Source of the DNA: UBA9926 sp964524295
Lineage (GTDB): Bacteria > Pseudomonadota > Gammaproteobacteria > Pseudomonadales > Azotimanducaceae
Reading direction: 5' to 3'
Assembly: GCA_964524295.1 (NCBI GenBank)
Contig: CAZGCW010000193.1
Span: forward strand, 1 to 7,377
DNA length: 7,377 bases
Below are positions 7,137 to 7,377 of this stretch, one piece after another (position 1 is the first letter of the stretch; every line of letters begins with the position of its first letter). The translations under genes were made by a program, and so were the position numbers. The notes beneath the pieces are model-generated. The model made no database searches, had not been told where the DNA came from, and was given only the letters and a program-made list of their open reading frames with translations.

Positions 7137-7252
7137 AATAGTTTTGTGACTGGCTGTGGGCGAATTATGCGGTTAGACTTGCTTGCCTATTCCTGCCATG
7201 CAGAGATGTGTGCTAGCTTTCAACACTTCAGAGGTCTTTGAAGGTGGGTAGG

Positions 7253-7377
7253 ATGGCATGGTGGTTTGACATAAAGCTATGGAAACGGGTCTTGCTGGGG
7301 TTGCTACTAGGGATCATTTTTGGTCTTGCAGTTGCCGAAATTCTTGGTGAAGAGCAAGGCACAGAATTACTCCTGCA
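7253..7377 (+). CDS. Dicarboxylate/amino acid:cation symporter (DAACS family), N-terminal fragment
   Basis: Only the first 41 codons are visible before the right edge. The sequence starts MAWWFDIKLWKRVLLG and continues into a hydrophobic first membrane helix at about 13-31 (VLLGLLLGIIFGLAVAEIL). A Trp-Trp-Phe start followed by a short amphipathic segment, LW-R, and LGxxxGL is typical of GltP/DctA-like sodium- or proton-coupled importers of C4-dicarboxylates, glutamate or aspartate in the inner membrane. The ATG has AAGG 8 nt upstream. The substrate-binding part of the protein is outside the window, so family membership rests on the N-terminus alone. The gene diverges from the racemase gene and may share a control region with it. 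Confidence 0.68.
   Translation, partial: MAWWFDIKLWKRVLLGLLLGIIFGLAVAEILGEEQGTELLL

Larger units (their letters stand above)
6950..7252. promoter_or_regulatory. Divergent intergenic region between racemase and symporter genes
   Basis: This gap of 303 bp holds no supported gene. It must carry the promoters of both divergent genes. On the minus strand TATATT (7020-7015) matches a -10 box at five of six positions, 65 nt before the racemase start, but lacks a recognisable -35. On the plus strand TTGTGA (7144-7149) with TATGCG (7166-7171) at 16-nt spacing is a weak pair upstream of the symporter. Ribosome sites are clear at both ends: AGAGG at 6956-6960 for the racemase and AAGG at 7241-7244 for the symporter. 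A 7-bp direct repeat and a long inverted repeat, listed separately, are candidate regulator sites. Confidence 0.5.

Noticed and set aside
7145..7160. CRP-like TGTGA half-site upstream of the symporter
   Set aside because: The matching TCACA half at the right spacing is absent, so a CRP site is not supported.

Overview
The window looks like ordinary chromosomal DNA from a Gram-negative heterotrophic bacterium, most likely a marine or soil proteobacterium. This rests on a roughly even base composition judged by eye, compact genes with Shine-Dalgarno sites, and the gene types present: a GH3 glycosidase, a membrane-anchored penicillin-acylase-family enzyme, an amidase-signature enzyme, an alpha-methylacyl-CoA racemase and a dicarboxylate-type symporter. 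The taxonomic placement is inference; no rRNA or other marker is present.

Layout. (1) Positions 2-1399 (+) hold the C-terminal two thirds of a GH3 beta-glucosidase-like enzyme, cut by the left edge. (2) Positions 1592-4012 (+) hold a complete 806-aa N-terminal-nucleophile hydrolase of the penicillin acylase family, preceded by a 192-bp gap that contains a tiny upstream reading frame overlapping the start as ATGA. (3) Positions 4013-4192 are a convergent gap with several hairpins but no classical terminator. (4) Positions 4193-5593 (-) hold a complete amidase-signature hydrolase. (5) Positions 5594-5803 are a gap with a run of adjacent hairpins. (6) Positions 5804-6949 (-) hold a complete alpha-methylacyl-CoA racemase with all three catalytic residues. 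(7) Positions 6950-7252 are a divergent regulatory gap with a direct repeat and a long inverted repeat. (8) Positions 7253-7377 (+) hold the first 41 residues of a DAACS-type sodium/proton:dicarboxylate (or glutamate) symporter, cut by the right edge.

How the genes may work together. The racemase and the amidase are on the same strand and could be co-transcribed, although the 210-bp gap between them leaves room for a separate promoter. The acylase and the amidase both cleave amide bonds and converge tail to tail, and the symporter diverges from the racemase. A scavenging theme is reasonable: a glycosidase and an amide hydrolase near the cell surface, a cytoplasmic amidase, an acyl-CoA epimerase feeding beta-oxidation, and an organic-acid importer. 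The sequence does not prove one pathway. I found no CRISPR array, RNA gene, insertion sequence, phage gene or recognisable defence or novel system. The unusual points are mainly in the non-coding gaps and in the unassigned substrates of the two amide hydrolases.
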